Source: Dyella silvatica
GTDB lineage: Bacteria; Pseudomonadota; Gammaproteobacteria; Xanthomonadales; Rhodanobacteraceae
Direction of reading: 5' to 3'
Assembly (NCBI RefSeq): GCF_026283955.1
Contig: NZ_JAPDPE010000042.1
Span: forward strand, 1-38,329
Length of the DNA stretch: 38,329 nucleotides
Shown here: piece by piece, positions 31,728 to 38,329 of the stretch
How positions within the stretch are numbered: the stretch's first letter is position 1
How the letters are laid out: each line of letters opens with the position of its first letter
The notes under the pieces: generated by a model
The model's database searches: none
The model's input: the letters and a program-made list of their open reading frames with translations, nothing else
What the model was told of the DNA's origin: nothing
Position numbers and translations under genes: made by a program

Positions 31728-32594
31728 TCAGGCATAGCGCGTGGAAAACCCCTCGCGAATATGCCGGGCAAGTTCCAACGCAACGTCACTGACACCGGTC
31801 GAAGGAAGTCGCAGGTTAATGTGGAACAACGGTAATGCCGGTAAATCGGCCGTGCTCAATATCTGCAGGCGATCGGGCACCGTGCGCGATAAAAACGGTG
31901 CAATCGCCATATCGGCTTCCAGCGTAGCGAACACCGGCTCCAGGCTACCCACTTGGCAGATCGGTCGCCATGCCATGCCGGCCTTGGTCAGCGCGTCGAT
32001 AGCCGACGCCCTGAATCCACAACTTTCCTGACCCAACGCCACGGACAACGGACGACGCAGACAGGCCTCTCCGCCATGCGCACCGACCCAGACCAGACGA
32101 TCGGTCAGCAAGAGCTGATTGCGCCCCCCTTGTTGCGGCTCAGTCATCAAGGCGAGATCGATCTTCCGCGCGCGCAGGCCGGCGCGCAGTGTTTGTGTGG
32201 TGTCGCTTACCAGGGTCACCAGCACATGGGGATGCGCCTGGCGGAACGTCCGCAGAATCGGTGGCATCAACATGCCGACGATGTCGTGCGGCACTCCCAG
32301 CCTTACCTCGCCGGAAAAATCAGTGCCGCGCATCTGACTCATCACCTCATCGTTGAGGGTAATCAGCCGATAGGCCAGGACAAGTAGTTTCTCGCCATCG
32401 CGGGTGAGCTGGGCAGCCTCTGCCCGGCGCTCAAACAGCGAGGTATCAAACAGCGACTCAAGCCGTTTGATCTGCTGGCTCACCGCGCCCTGGCTCAGAT
32501 TCACCACCTTGGCCGCGGCGGTCATGCGCCCGGTTTCCGCCACGGCGACAAACGCGCGCAACAGGTCGGCATCAATACTTCGCGTGGCTGGCAT
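31728..32594 (-). CDS. LysR-family transcriptional regulator
   Basis: A 288-residue LysR regulator. The helix-turn-helix covers about 8-66 (MTAAAKVVNLSQGAVSQQIKRLE), with an effector domain from about 94. The N-terminus resembles regulators that sit next to LysE/RhtB exporters. It is divergent from the LysE-type gene at 32701, with an AT-rich 8-bp inverted repeat between them, so it probably senses an amino acid or similar compound and controls its export. Confidence 0.9.
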   Translation of the reverse strand: MPATRSIDADLLRAFVAVAETGRMTAAAKVVNLSQGAVSQQIKRLESLFDTSLFERRAEAAQLTRDGEKLLVLAYRLITLNDEVMSQMRGTDFSGEVRLGVPHDIVGMLMPPILRTFRQAHPHVLVTLVSDTTQTLRAGLRARKIDLALMTEPQQGGRNQLLLTDRLVWVGAHGGEACLRRPLSVALGQESCGFRASAIDALTKAGMAWRPICQVGSLEPVFATLEADMAIAPFLSRTVPDRLQILSTADLPALPLFHINLRLPSTGVSDVALELARHIREGFSTRYA

Positions 32595-32608
32595 GACTAT
32601 TTGATTTC

Positions 32609-32634
32609 CTAATAATGCTTAGCAAAATTATTAG
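32609..32634. promoter_or_regulatory. Candidate LysR operator, 8-bp inverted repeat
   Basis: A perfect CTAATAAT/ATTATTAG inverted repeat (32609-32616 and 32627-32634) with a 10-base spacer lies 15 bp upstream of the LysR start and about 67 bp before the LysE-type gene. The size and T-rich/A-rich arms agree with LysR T-N11-A type boxes. Confidence 0.55.
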
Positions 32635-32700
32635 CTTCTTTACTATGACGAGCCCGCCCTATCGTGGCAACCCATCTTGGTTGCGGACACAGGCGTGCAT

Positions 32701-33300
32701 ATGGATTTTCTGGCTATAGGTTTGTTTTCGATCTCGGCGATCGCGCTGCTGGGTTCGCCAGGGCCGGCCATTGCCGCCCTTATCGCGGTGGGCCGTGCGG
32801 AAGGTTTAGGGCGCGGCATCCGTTATTACACCGGGCTGCAGGTCGGCTTGGCCGCCGCCGCGGGCATCAGCGCCGTTGGATTGTTTTCGATGATCAAGGC
32901 GCTGCCATCCGCACTGCAGGCGATGACCGCGCTGGCCACCGTCTATCTGATTTTTCTGGCCTACAAGATCGCCACCTCGCCGGTGGGCGCCGCCGTGGCG
33001 CAGCGCTCGACCCCTTCGTCGGCCAAAGCCGGCTTTCTTCTCGGCATGACCAACCCCAAGGCGTTCGTGGCCTTCGCCACGCTGTTTGCCTCGCGAACCT
33101 TGATGGGCGCCAACCCGCAAGGGGATCTGGCGCTGAAATGGACGCTGTGCGTGATCGTGATGATCGTCGTCGATTTTGCCTGGCTACTGGTCGGCGCGGC
33201 CCTGCATCAAGCCACGCTGAGCCCTGGCAAGGAACGGGCACTCAATCTTTGCCTGGCTACTGCCATTCTGCTGGCAGCGGCGATGTCCTTTGTCGTGTGA
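32701..33300 (+). CDS. LysE/RhtB-family exporter
   Basis: A 199-residue inner-membrane protein with about six helices. It carries the family's SPGPAIAALIAVGRAEGLGRGI signature (about 20-42, key residues SPGPA and G-RxxG) and the mid-protein GFLLGMTNPKAFVAFATLF. Relatives export amino acids or homoserine lactones. The open frame starts at a TTG at 32677, but the ATG at 32701 is the natural start. It is divergent from its likely LysR regulator. The exported compound is unknown. Confidence 0.88.
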   Translation: MDFLAIGLFSISAIALLGSPGPAIAALIAVGRAEGLGRGIRYYTGLQVGLAAAAGISAVGLFSMIKALPSALQAMTALATVYLIFLAYKIATSPVGAAVAQRSTPSSAKAGFLLGMTNPKAFVAFATLFASRTLMGANPQGDLALKWTLCVIVMIVVDFAWLLVGAALHQATLSPGKERALNLCLATAILLAAAMSFVV

Positions 33301-33440
33301 TCGATGAGCAGCCTCGTCTTGGCCTGGCCGCGCCAGGACGAGCGGCGACTCCTCCTGATTTATCCTGCTTGATTCGCCTTGCCTGCGCCCTCAGCTGAGT
33401 ACGACAGCCTTTGGCTGCCCTCCATCATTCGGGAATACCC

Positions 33441-34235
33441 ATGCATATCGATTTGAGCAAACGGCAGGCGATTGTCACCGGATCGACCGCGGGCATCGGC
33501 CTGGCCATCGCGACCGGCCTGGCGGCCGCCGGCGCTCACGTTGTCGTCACCGGGCGTACGCGGGCACGCGTCGACGAGGCCATCAACAGCATCGCCAAGC
33601 AGGTCAAAGGCGCCCGCCTGACCGGGGTGGCCGGTGATCTGGGCACACCGGAAGGCGCGGCGCAGCTGATCGCCGATGTGCCTGAGACAGACATCCTGGT
33701 GAACAACCTCGGCATCTTCGAGCCCAAGGCCTTCTTCGATATTCCCGATCACGACTGGCAGCATTTTTTCGAGGTCAATGTGATGAGCGGCGTGCGGCTT
33801 TCGCGGCACTATGCGCAAGGCATGGCCAAGCGCGGCTGGGGTCGCATCCAGTTTTTGTCGAGCGAATCCGGCGTGCAAATTCCGGCTGAAATGGTTCACT
33901 ACGGCGTCACCAAGACCGCGCAGCTGGCGGTGTCGCGCGGCCTGGCCGAATCGCTGGCCGGCACCGGCGTCACGGTGAATTCGATATTGCCCGGCCCAAC
34001 CCGTTCGGAAGGTGTCGGCAACTTCTTCGGCAAAATCGCCGACGAGCAAGGGCTGGCGCAAGAGCAGGTCGAGCGTGACTTTATCGCCACGCATCGGCCT
34101 AGCTCGTTGATCAAGCGCCTGGCGACCGTCGAAGAGGTGGCCAACCTCGCGGTCTACCTCGCCTCCGAGCAGGCCTCGGCGACCACCGGTGCGGCCGTGC
34201 GTGTCGATGGCGGCGTAGTGCGCTCGATCGTCTGA
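33441..34235 (+). CDS. Short-chain dehydrogenase/reductase
   Basis: A 264-residue classical SDR. It has the cofactor loop TGSTAGIG (13-20), NNLG (88-91), N113, the catalytic serine region SSES (140-143), Y154 and K158 (YGVTK). R39/R41 after the second strand favour NADP(H). ATG 33441 is preferred over an upstream frame start at 33411. The substrate is an unknown alcohol or ketone. It lies 140 bp after the LysE-type gene on the same strand and may be co-transcribed with it. It ends at a strong hairpin. Confidence 0.9.
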   Translation: MHIDLSKRQAIVTGSTAGIGLAIATGLAAAGAHVVVTGRTRARVDEAINSIAKQVKGARLTGVAGDLGTPEGAAQLIADVPETDILVNNLGIFEPKAFFDIPDHDWQHFFEVNVMSGVRLSRHYAQGMAKRGWGRIQFLSSESGVQIPAEMVHYGVTKTAQLAVSRGLAESLAGTGVTVNSILPGPTRSEGVGNFFGKIADEQGLAQEQVERDFIATHRPSSLIKRLATVEEVANLAVYLASEQASATTGAAVRVDGGVVRSIV

Positions 34236-34243
34236 TGCTTAGG

Positions 34244-34294
34244 CGACACATACATCACCGGTCGCGCGGGCAGCGCGCCGGTGATGTCGTGTCG
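34244..34294 (+). terminator. Strong hairpin downstream of SDR gene
   Basis: Arms of 17-18 bases, paired apart from a small bulge (34244-34261 and 34278-34294), with an inner CGCGC/GCGCG stem, start 9 bp after the SDR stop. It is very stable, but no T-run follows. Confidence 0.6.
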
Positions 34295-34385
34295 ATCGCA
34301 TCGAGCTACCCGTGCGCCATACCAGCCGTTCGACGCGCAGGCGCTTGATTCAAGCCAACGGCCACCTTAGTGTCGTTGGCTGCCG

Positions 34386-35600
34386 ATGAGAACGCGCTCG
34401 ATGGAAATCAGCCCAAGCCCGCCCCTAGCACCAGCGCTATTCGACTTCCCGCCGGGCCGGCTCTGGCTTTCGCATTGCAAAGACGGTCCGCTGCCGCGAG
34501 CGTCGGCCGACGCCATGGCGGCCATCCTGCAAACCGAGCTGCGGCCCTGGGATTTGCGCTGGAACGAAGATTTTCTCGACGTGTTGAACGCGCTCAGGGA
34601 ATCGGCTGCAGCGCTACTCGATGTCGAGGCGCAAGACATCAGCCTGGTCACTTCCACCTCCAGTGGACTCGAGGCCATCGCACTCGGCTTTCCCTGGCAG
34701 GTGGATGACGAGGTGCTCATCCCGATGGACGAGTTCCCCAGCAATCGACTGCCCTGGCTGGCCCTGGCACAGCGCGGCGTGCGCTGCCGCGAGGTCGAGC
34801 TGTGGCCGGGGCAGCCAGCCGCCTTGCCCGATGGCGAGATCCAACCCGAGCAGCGGCTGCTGGATGCGATCGGCCCGCAGACTCGGCTGATCGCGGTGTC
34901 CTGGATCCGCTATCAGGATGGCGTGCGGCTTGACCTGGCCAGACTCGGCCGTGCCTGCCAGGCTCGCGGCGTCCACCTGGTCGTCGATGGCATCCAGGGC
35001 GCAGGCAGCATGGTGCCGTCGCTCGATGGGGTAAGCGCGTTTGCCACCGGCGGGCATAAAGGTCTGCTTGGCTTGCAAGGGCAGGGCGTGCTGTGGACGG
35101 ATCGCGCGTTCCGCCAGAGGCTTATCCCGCTGGGCACCTGGCTGGCCGCGCCCAACACATTTTCGCAGTCCGGCCAGCAGGCTATCGATGAAGATCACTG
35201 GTCGACCGACGGGCGCCGCCTTGAGGCCGGCAGTCCGTCCATTGTCGGATGCTGCGCCTTGAATGCGTCCCTGCGCCTGCTGCTATCCGTGGGTGGCGCA
35301 GCGCGTATCGAGCAACATATCCGTGTCTTGCAAAGACGCCTGCTTTCGCAACTGCAGGCAATGCCCGGCTGGATGGCCGAGTCAAAGCGCTTGACGGCGT
35401 TGCTGGACGCGCAACGGCTGGGCCCGATCTTGTCCTTTTATCGGGCACCCGAGGTACTCGACGCCTTGCTAAGCCGTGGCGAGGCGCAAAGCATCAGCGC
35501 CAGCATGCGCCACAGTTTTCTGCGCATCGCCTTTCATGGTTGGCATACCGCCGCCGATGCCGACCGCACGGCGCAATGGCTCGGCTCGACGGCGGCGTAG
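34386..35600 (+). CDS. Aminotransferase class V-fold PLP enzyme
   Basis: A protein of up to 404 residues with the class V PLP-dependent fold, related to cysteine desulfurases, kynureninase and isopenicillin N epimerase-like proteins. Visible are the phosphate-binding STSSGLEAI (90-98), D201 in VVDGIQGAGSM, which pairs with the pyridine nitrogen, and Schiff-base lysine K225 in TGGHKGLLG. No desulfurase active-site cysteine loop is apparent, so an epimerase, lyase or aminotransferase activity is likelier. The ATG at 34401 (MEISPSPP) is an alternative start. It stands alone, with its 3' end 22 bp from the convergent hydrolase gene. Confidence 0.87.
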   Translation: MRTRSMEISPSPPLAPALFDFPPGRLWLSHCKDGPLPRASADAMAAILQTELRPWDLRWNEDFLDVLNALRESAAALLDVEAQDISLVTSTSSGLEAIALGFPWQVDDEVLIPMDEFPSNRLPWLALAQRGVRCREVELWPGQPAALPDGEIQPEQRLLDAIGPQTRLIAVSWIRYQDGVRLDLARLGRACQARGVHLVVDGIQGAGSMVPSLDGVSAFATGGHKGLLGLQGQGVLWTDRAFRQRLIPLGTWLAAPNTFSQSGQQAIDEDHWSTDGRRLEAGSPSIVGCCALNASLRLLLSVGGAARIEQHIRVLQRRLLSQLQAMPGWMAESKRLTALLDAQRLGPILSFYRAPEVLDALLSRGEAQSISASMRHSFLRIAFHGWHTAADADRTAQWLGSTAA

Positions 35601-35621
35601 AACTGATCGCGTCAGGCGCGA

Positions 35622-36488
35622 TCAGTGTTCGTCATGCACGGCTTGCGTCACTGCCTGAATCAGCGTGGCATGGTCGAGGATCTCGTGCCCTTCGTTCGGC
35701 AGAGTCAGCATCGACGCCGATATGCCGCGCGCTTTCGCTTTGGCGATGTAGCGCTGGGCATACTCCGGCGATGTCACCGGATCGTCCGCACCGGAGATCG
35801 CGGTGATATCCGTCCCCTGGTCCATCCGCTCCAGAGTTACCAGCGGCGACAGGCTGCGCACCGGCAACAGCCACGTCGGACTCCACTGCCACTGCGCCAT
35901 ATGCCATCTGAAAGCGGGCACATCGCAGGGACATCCGGCCAGAAAAACATGCCGTACCAGCCCAGGGTTGAAAGCGGCGATATTGGCCGCGACCGCCGCG
36001 CCACCGGAATGCCCCAGCAAGAACACCGCCGAGGCGCCCCATTGCTGCTTGAGCGCGAGGATCGCCGCGGCCAGGTCTTTGACCACGCTGGCGGTGTAGT
36101 TATCACCCGAGGCAAAGCCGCGATCGCCGTCAGAGCGGGCGCCATAAGCATCGGCATAGCCCGGCCGCATCAGCGCCACCACCCGGATACCAGGCACGGC
36201 GCGAGCCAGATCGCCAGCGACCTGGTATTGATAGCCCGGGTGGATAAAAGGCGCGTCGCCATGCAGCACGACAATCAACGGCGCCGATGGCAGCGGCGTG
36301 CCGACCACATAGACACGGCCGACCATGCGATGACCAGGAACACCCGCGGCAACCACCTTGCCGCCCGCAGCTTCGGCCGAACGGAAGGGTGCAAAGGTGC
36401 CGCGTACAGCGATGAGCCCGTAGACCCAGAATCCAAGCAGCGCCACGATAAGCAGCAACAGACCCAGCTTCCACCAGCGTTTGATCAT
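35622..36488 (-). CDS. Membrane-anchored alpha/beta hydrolase
   Basis: A 288-residue serine hydrolase. An N-terminal hydrophobic helix (about 8-28) acts as uncleaved anchor or signal. The alpha/beta fold has LIVVLHGD (oxyanion region, 71-78), nucleophile S161 in GHSGG, an acid at D235 or D236 (SGADDPVTSPEY) and H268 (NEGHEIL). The open frame runs back to 36731, but the ATG at 36488 has GGGA about 7 bases upstream and gives a sensible N-terminus. It is likely an esterase or peptidase acting in the periplasm. It is divergent from the M23 peptidase gene. Confidence 0.85.
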   Translation of the reverse strand: MIKRWWKLGLLLLIVALLGFWVYGLIAVRGTFAPFRSAEAAGGKVVAAGVPGHRMVGRVYVVGTPLPSAPLIVVLHGDAPFIHPGYQYQVAGDLARAVPGIRVVALMRPGYADAYGARSDGDRGFASGDNYTASVVKDLAAAILALKQQWGASAVFLLGHSGGAAVAANIAAFNPGLVRHVFLAGCPCDVPAFRWHMAQWQWSPTWLLPVRSLSPLVTLERMDQGTDITAISGADDPVTSPEYAQRYIAKAKARGISASMLTLPNEGHEILDHATLIQAVTQAVHDEH

Positions 36489-36891
36489 CGTCATTCCCGG
36501 CTCTATGCAAACGGATTGAACTGCGGCGATGAATGTTTTTATGGCAACACAGAAAGCGGCTTTTGCGGCATGGCAAAGGGCGACCGCCCCGCTCGGAATC
36601 ATATACCGCCCAAACATGCCGATGATCAAACCTGGCCTGCCAATTCGCTTCGACGCAGGTGTTGCTGCCCTCGCCGCAGCACCGAAACGCCTGCCGGGCC
36701 GATCTTTGTCGCGCTTAAAAGACGCGGGCACAAAAAGCCCGCAACGCGTGGTACAAGGCTTGGCATATCAAACACCGCGCCAAGCGGTATCGGGCCTGGC
36801 AAGGCATATCTTGTGTCTTGAAGAGGCACCGGCGGCGTATCGATCACGCGGCATTTCAGTTCGTTAGAGCAAGACCCAGGGGAATACATTG
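36489..36891. other. Intergenic region between hydrolase and M23 peptidase genes
   Basis: About 400 bp between divergent starts. Frames crossing it (an upstream extension of the hydrolase and a 112-codon plus-strand frame) lack good starts and recognisable domains. A 6-bp GCGGGC/GCCCGC hairpin with a 7-base A-rich loop lies at 36724-36742; read on the minus strand it is followed by a short T-run, so it could be a terminator. The promoters of both genes should be here. Confidence 0.4.
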
Positions 36892-38073
36892 ATGGTATGC
36901 AAAACCGCTGCATGGCTTCTATTTGTGTTGTCGTGCTGTCTCTGTACTGCGCAGGCGCAAGAGGCGCTTGCCCCGGTCGAGGCCCGGGTACCTTTCGCGC
37001 CCAGCGCCTTCATCGGCAGCGACAACGCGATACATCTGGCCTATGAATTGCACGTCAGCAATTTCTATGGCGACACCGGCGTGCTGAAGCCACAGGGCTT
37101 GAAGATCTATGGCGACGACGCGGACACACCGCTGCTGGCTCTCAGTACCAGTGAGTTGGCCCAGGTGGTTCGGCCGACGCCGGCCGAACATACCCCGGTG
37201 TCGATACCGTCAGGCAAACGCGCGGTGATTTTCGTCTGGATCACGCTGGCGAAAGGCACCGCGGTACCGCACTCACTGCGCCATCGCATCGAATTTGCCA
37301 CCGAGCAACCAGACCCGACGAAACCAGCCAGCACCGTTCTCGATGGCGCCACCGTGCAGGTCGACGCGAACCCGGCCATGTCGATCGGCCCACCGCTGCG
37401 CGGCGGCCGCTGGCTAGCGCACGAAGGGCCCGGCGCAGCGCAGTCGCACCACTGGGGCAGCCTGGTGGCGGTGAATGGTGCGCTGACCATTCCGCAGCGA
37501 TACGCCCTGGATCTTGTCGGCGTCGATGACCACGGCCATGCGATCCGCGCAGGCGTCAAGAACATCCAGCAGTCGACCTACGCCGACTGGATCGGCTACG
37601 GCGCCGATGTACTCGCAGTGGCCGATGGCGTCGTGCGCAATACACGCGATGGCGAAGCAGAACATCAACCACTCACTGGTCAGCCGGAACCTACTTCACT
37701 GACCGCCCATGGCTTGTTCGGCAACTACGTCGTACTGGAGATCAAGCCGGGCGTATTCGCCAGCTACGCCCACCTGCAACGCGGCAGCGTGAAGGTCAAG
37801 CCCGGCGATCATGTGCATCGAGGGCAGGTAGTGGGGCAGCTGGGGCAGTCCGGTAATTCGGCCGCGCCACATTTGCATTTCCAGCTATCCAACGCCGCTA
37901 CCTTCGAAGGCTCGGAGGGTATTCCCTACGTCTTCGAACGCTACGATTTGCTCGGCGCGGAAAGCGAAGCACAACTGTTCGGACAAGGCGAGCCGTGGAA
38001 AGCCGCTGCCATCGAACATCGCCAAGCGCAGCTGCCCTTGAACGATGTGGTGATTCAATTTCCGGCTCAGTGA
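36892..38073 (+). CDS. Secreted M23-family metallopeptidase
   Basis: A 393-residue exported protein. The signal peptide covers about residues 1-22 (cleavage after AQA). A beta-rich N-terminal domain (about 25-165) precedes a LytM/M23 peptidase domain (about 180-345). The domain shows RYALD (metal-ligand aspartate), YGADVLAVADGVV, SYAHLQ and the terminal HLHF zinc motif near 327-330, with GQSGNSAAPHLHFQ typical of peptidoglycan endopeptidases. The first motif has RYALD in place of HxGxD, as in a known M23 subgroup. ATG 36892 follows CCAGGGG. It probably cuts peptidoglycan cross-links in the periplasm. A GTG that overlaps its stop begins the next frame. Confidence 0.88.
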   Translation: MVCKTAAWLLFVLSCCLCTAQAQEALAPVEARVPFAPSAFIGSDNAIHLAYELHVSNFYGDTGVLKPQGLKIYGDDADTPLLALSTSELAQVVRPTPAEHTPVSIPSGKRAVIFVWITLAKGTAVPHSLRHRIEFATEQPDPTKPASTVLDGATVQVDANPAMSIGPPLRGGRWLAHEGPGAAQSHHWGSLVAVNGALTIPQRYALDLVGVDDHGHAIRAGVKNIQQSTYADWIGYGADVLAVADGVVRNTRDGEAEHQPLTGQPEPTSLTAHGLFGNYVVLEIKPGVFASYAHLQRGSVKVKPGDHVHRGQVVGQLGQSGNSAAPHLHFQLSNAATFEGSEGIPYVFERYDLLGAESEAQLFGQGEPWKAAAIEHRQAQLPLNDVVIQFPAQ

Positions 38074-38102
38074 ATTTCTGTGGCATCCGCATTGGAAAGT
38101 TC

Positions 38103-38329
38103 ATGCCCTTTTTCCAGATCCGATACCTTGGCGAAGGCATCTCTATGCCTTTCGCCGATGGCGATCCCGTCAAAGGTTTTTATGCAACGCGTATCGTCCA
38201 TGCAGGCAACCCGCAACAAGCCCACGAAAAGGCCAAGGCGCGGGTGCTGCAGGACTGGCTAACCGGGGACTTCGCTGCGCGCAACACCGGCGGCGTTCCA
38301 GATCTAAGCGTTGACGCATGCCGTGAAGT
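38103..38329 (+). CDS. Partial hypothetical protein running off the window
   Basis: An open frame with no stop before the window ends, giving at least 75 residues beginning MPFFQIRYLGEGISMPF. TTGGAAAG precedes the ATG. A GTG at 38070 in the same frame overlaps the M23 stop (GTGA) and is an alternative start that would couple it to the peptidase. The frame reads as a soluble protein with an alpha-helical segment (NPQQAHEKAKARVLQDWL). I do not recognise the family. Confidence 0.6.
   Translation, partial: MPFFQIRYLGEGISMPFADGDPVKGFYATRIVHAGNPQQAHEKAKARVLQDWLTGDFAARNTGGVPDLSVDACRE

Noticed and set aside
35625-36821. A 398-codon plus-strand ORF
   Set aside because: It is antisense to the alpha/beta hydrolase, whose catalytic motifs are intact. 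Its composition is typical of a shadow frame.

Overview
The window is GC-rich, densely coded DNA typical of a gammaproteobacterium of the Xanthomonadales, most likely Rhodanobacteraceae (Dyella, Luteibacter or Frateuria type). That placement is an inference from base composition, codon use and gene families (hybrid kinase, DUF2459, triple tail-collar cassette with DUF6916); no rRNA or tRNA gene is present to test it. The content is accessory and regulatory rather than core housekeeping.

Layout. 1-669 holds no gene I can support, only a strong hairpin. 670-3342 is a divergent two-component pair (OmpR-type regulator and membrane hybrid histidine kinase), followed by a GNAT acetyltransferase. 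3855-5231 is a secreted SxxK serine hydrolase. 5342-11248 is the most striking locus: six minus-strand genes whose ends all overlap (four ATGA junctions and one 23-bp overlap). They encode a ketosynthase III, an NAD-dependent epimerase/dehydrogenase, a metallo-beta-lactamase-fold hydrolase, an adenylate-forming enzyme, a PAP2-type phosphatase and a fatty-acid-hydroxylase-family membrane protein. This looks like a complete pathway for an unidentified fatty-acyl-derived lipid, with logic parallel to but distinct from OleABCD. 11307-18158 holds small hypotheticals, a divergent LysR/MFS pair, a DinB-like protein, a DUF2459 protein and a divergent aldo-keto reductase/LysR pair.

18222-21286 encodes a GT2 glycosyltransferase with C-terminal membrane helices, a short overlapping beta-rich ORF, a SAM methyltransferase and a membrane protein of the lysylphosphatidylglycerol-synthase/flippase superfamily. 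Together they suggest assembly of a lipid-linked sugar. 21361-28443 is one 2360-residue autotransporter adhesin: putative Ig (He_PIG-like) domains, eleven alternating Ig/cadherin-like modules forming a regular 519-bp super-repeat, and a C-terminal beta-barrel. 28898-31432 is a cassette of three tandem tail-collar (microcystin-dependent-protein-like) paralogues, a GNAT acetyltransferase and a convergent DUF6916 gene, with no other phage genes nearby.

31728-34235 has a divergent LysR/LysE-type exporter pair with a clear palindromic operator candidate, then an SDR oxidoreductase ending at a strong hairpin. 34386-38329 holds a class-V aminotransferase-fold protein, a membrane-anchored alpha/beta hydrolase, a secreted M23 metallopeptidase, and the start of an unknown ORF that runs off the window.
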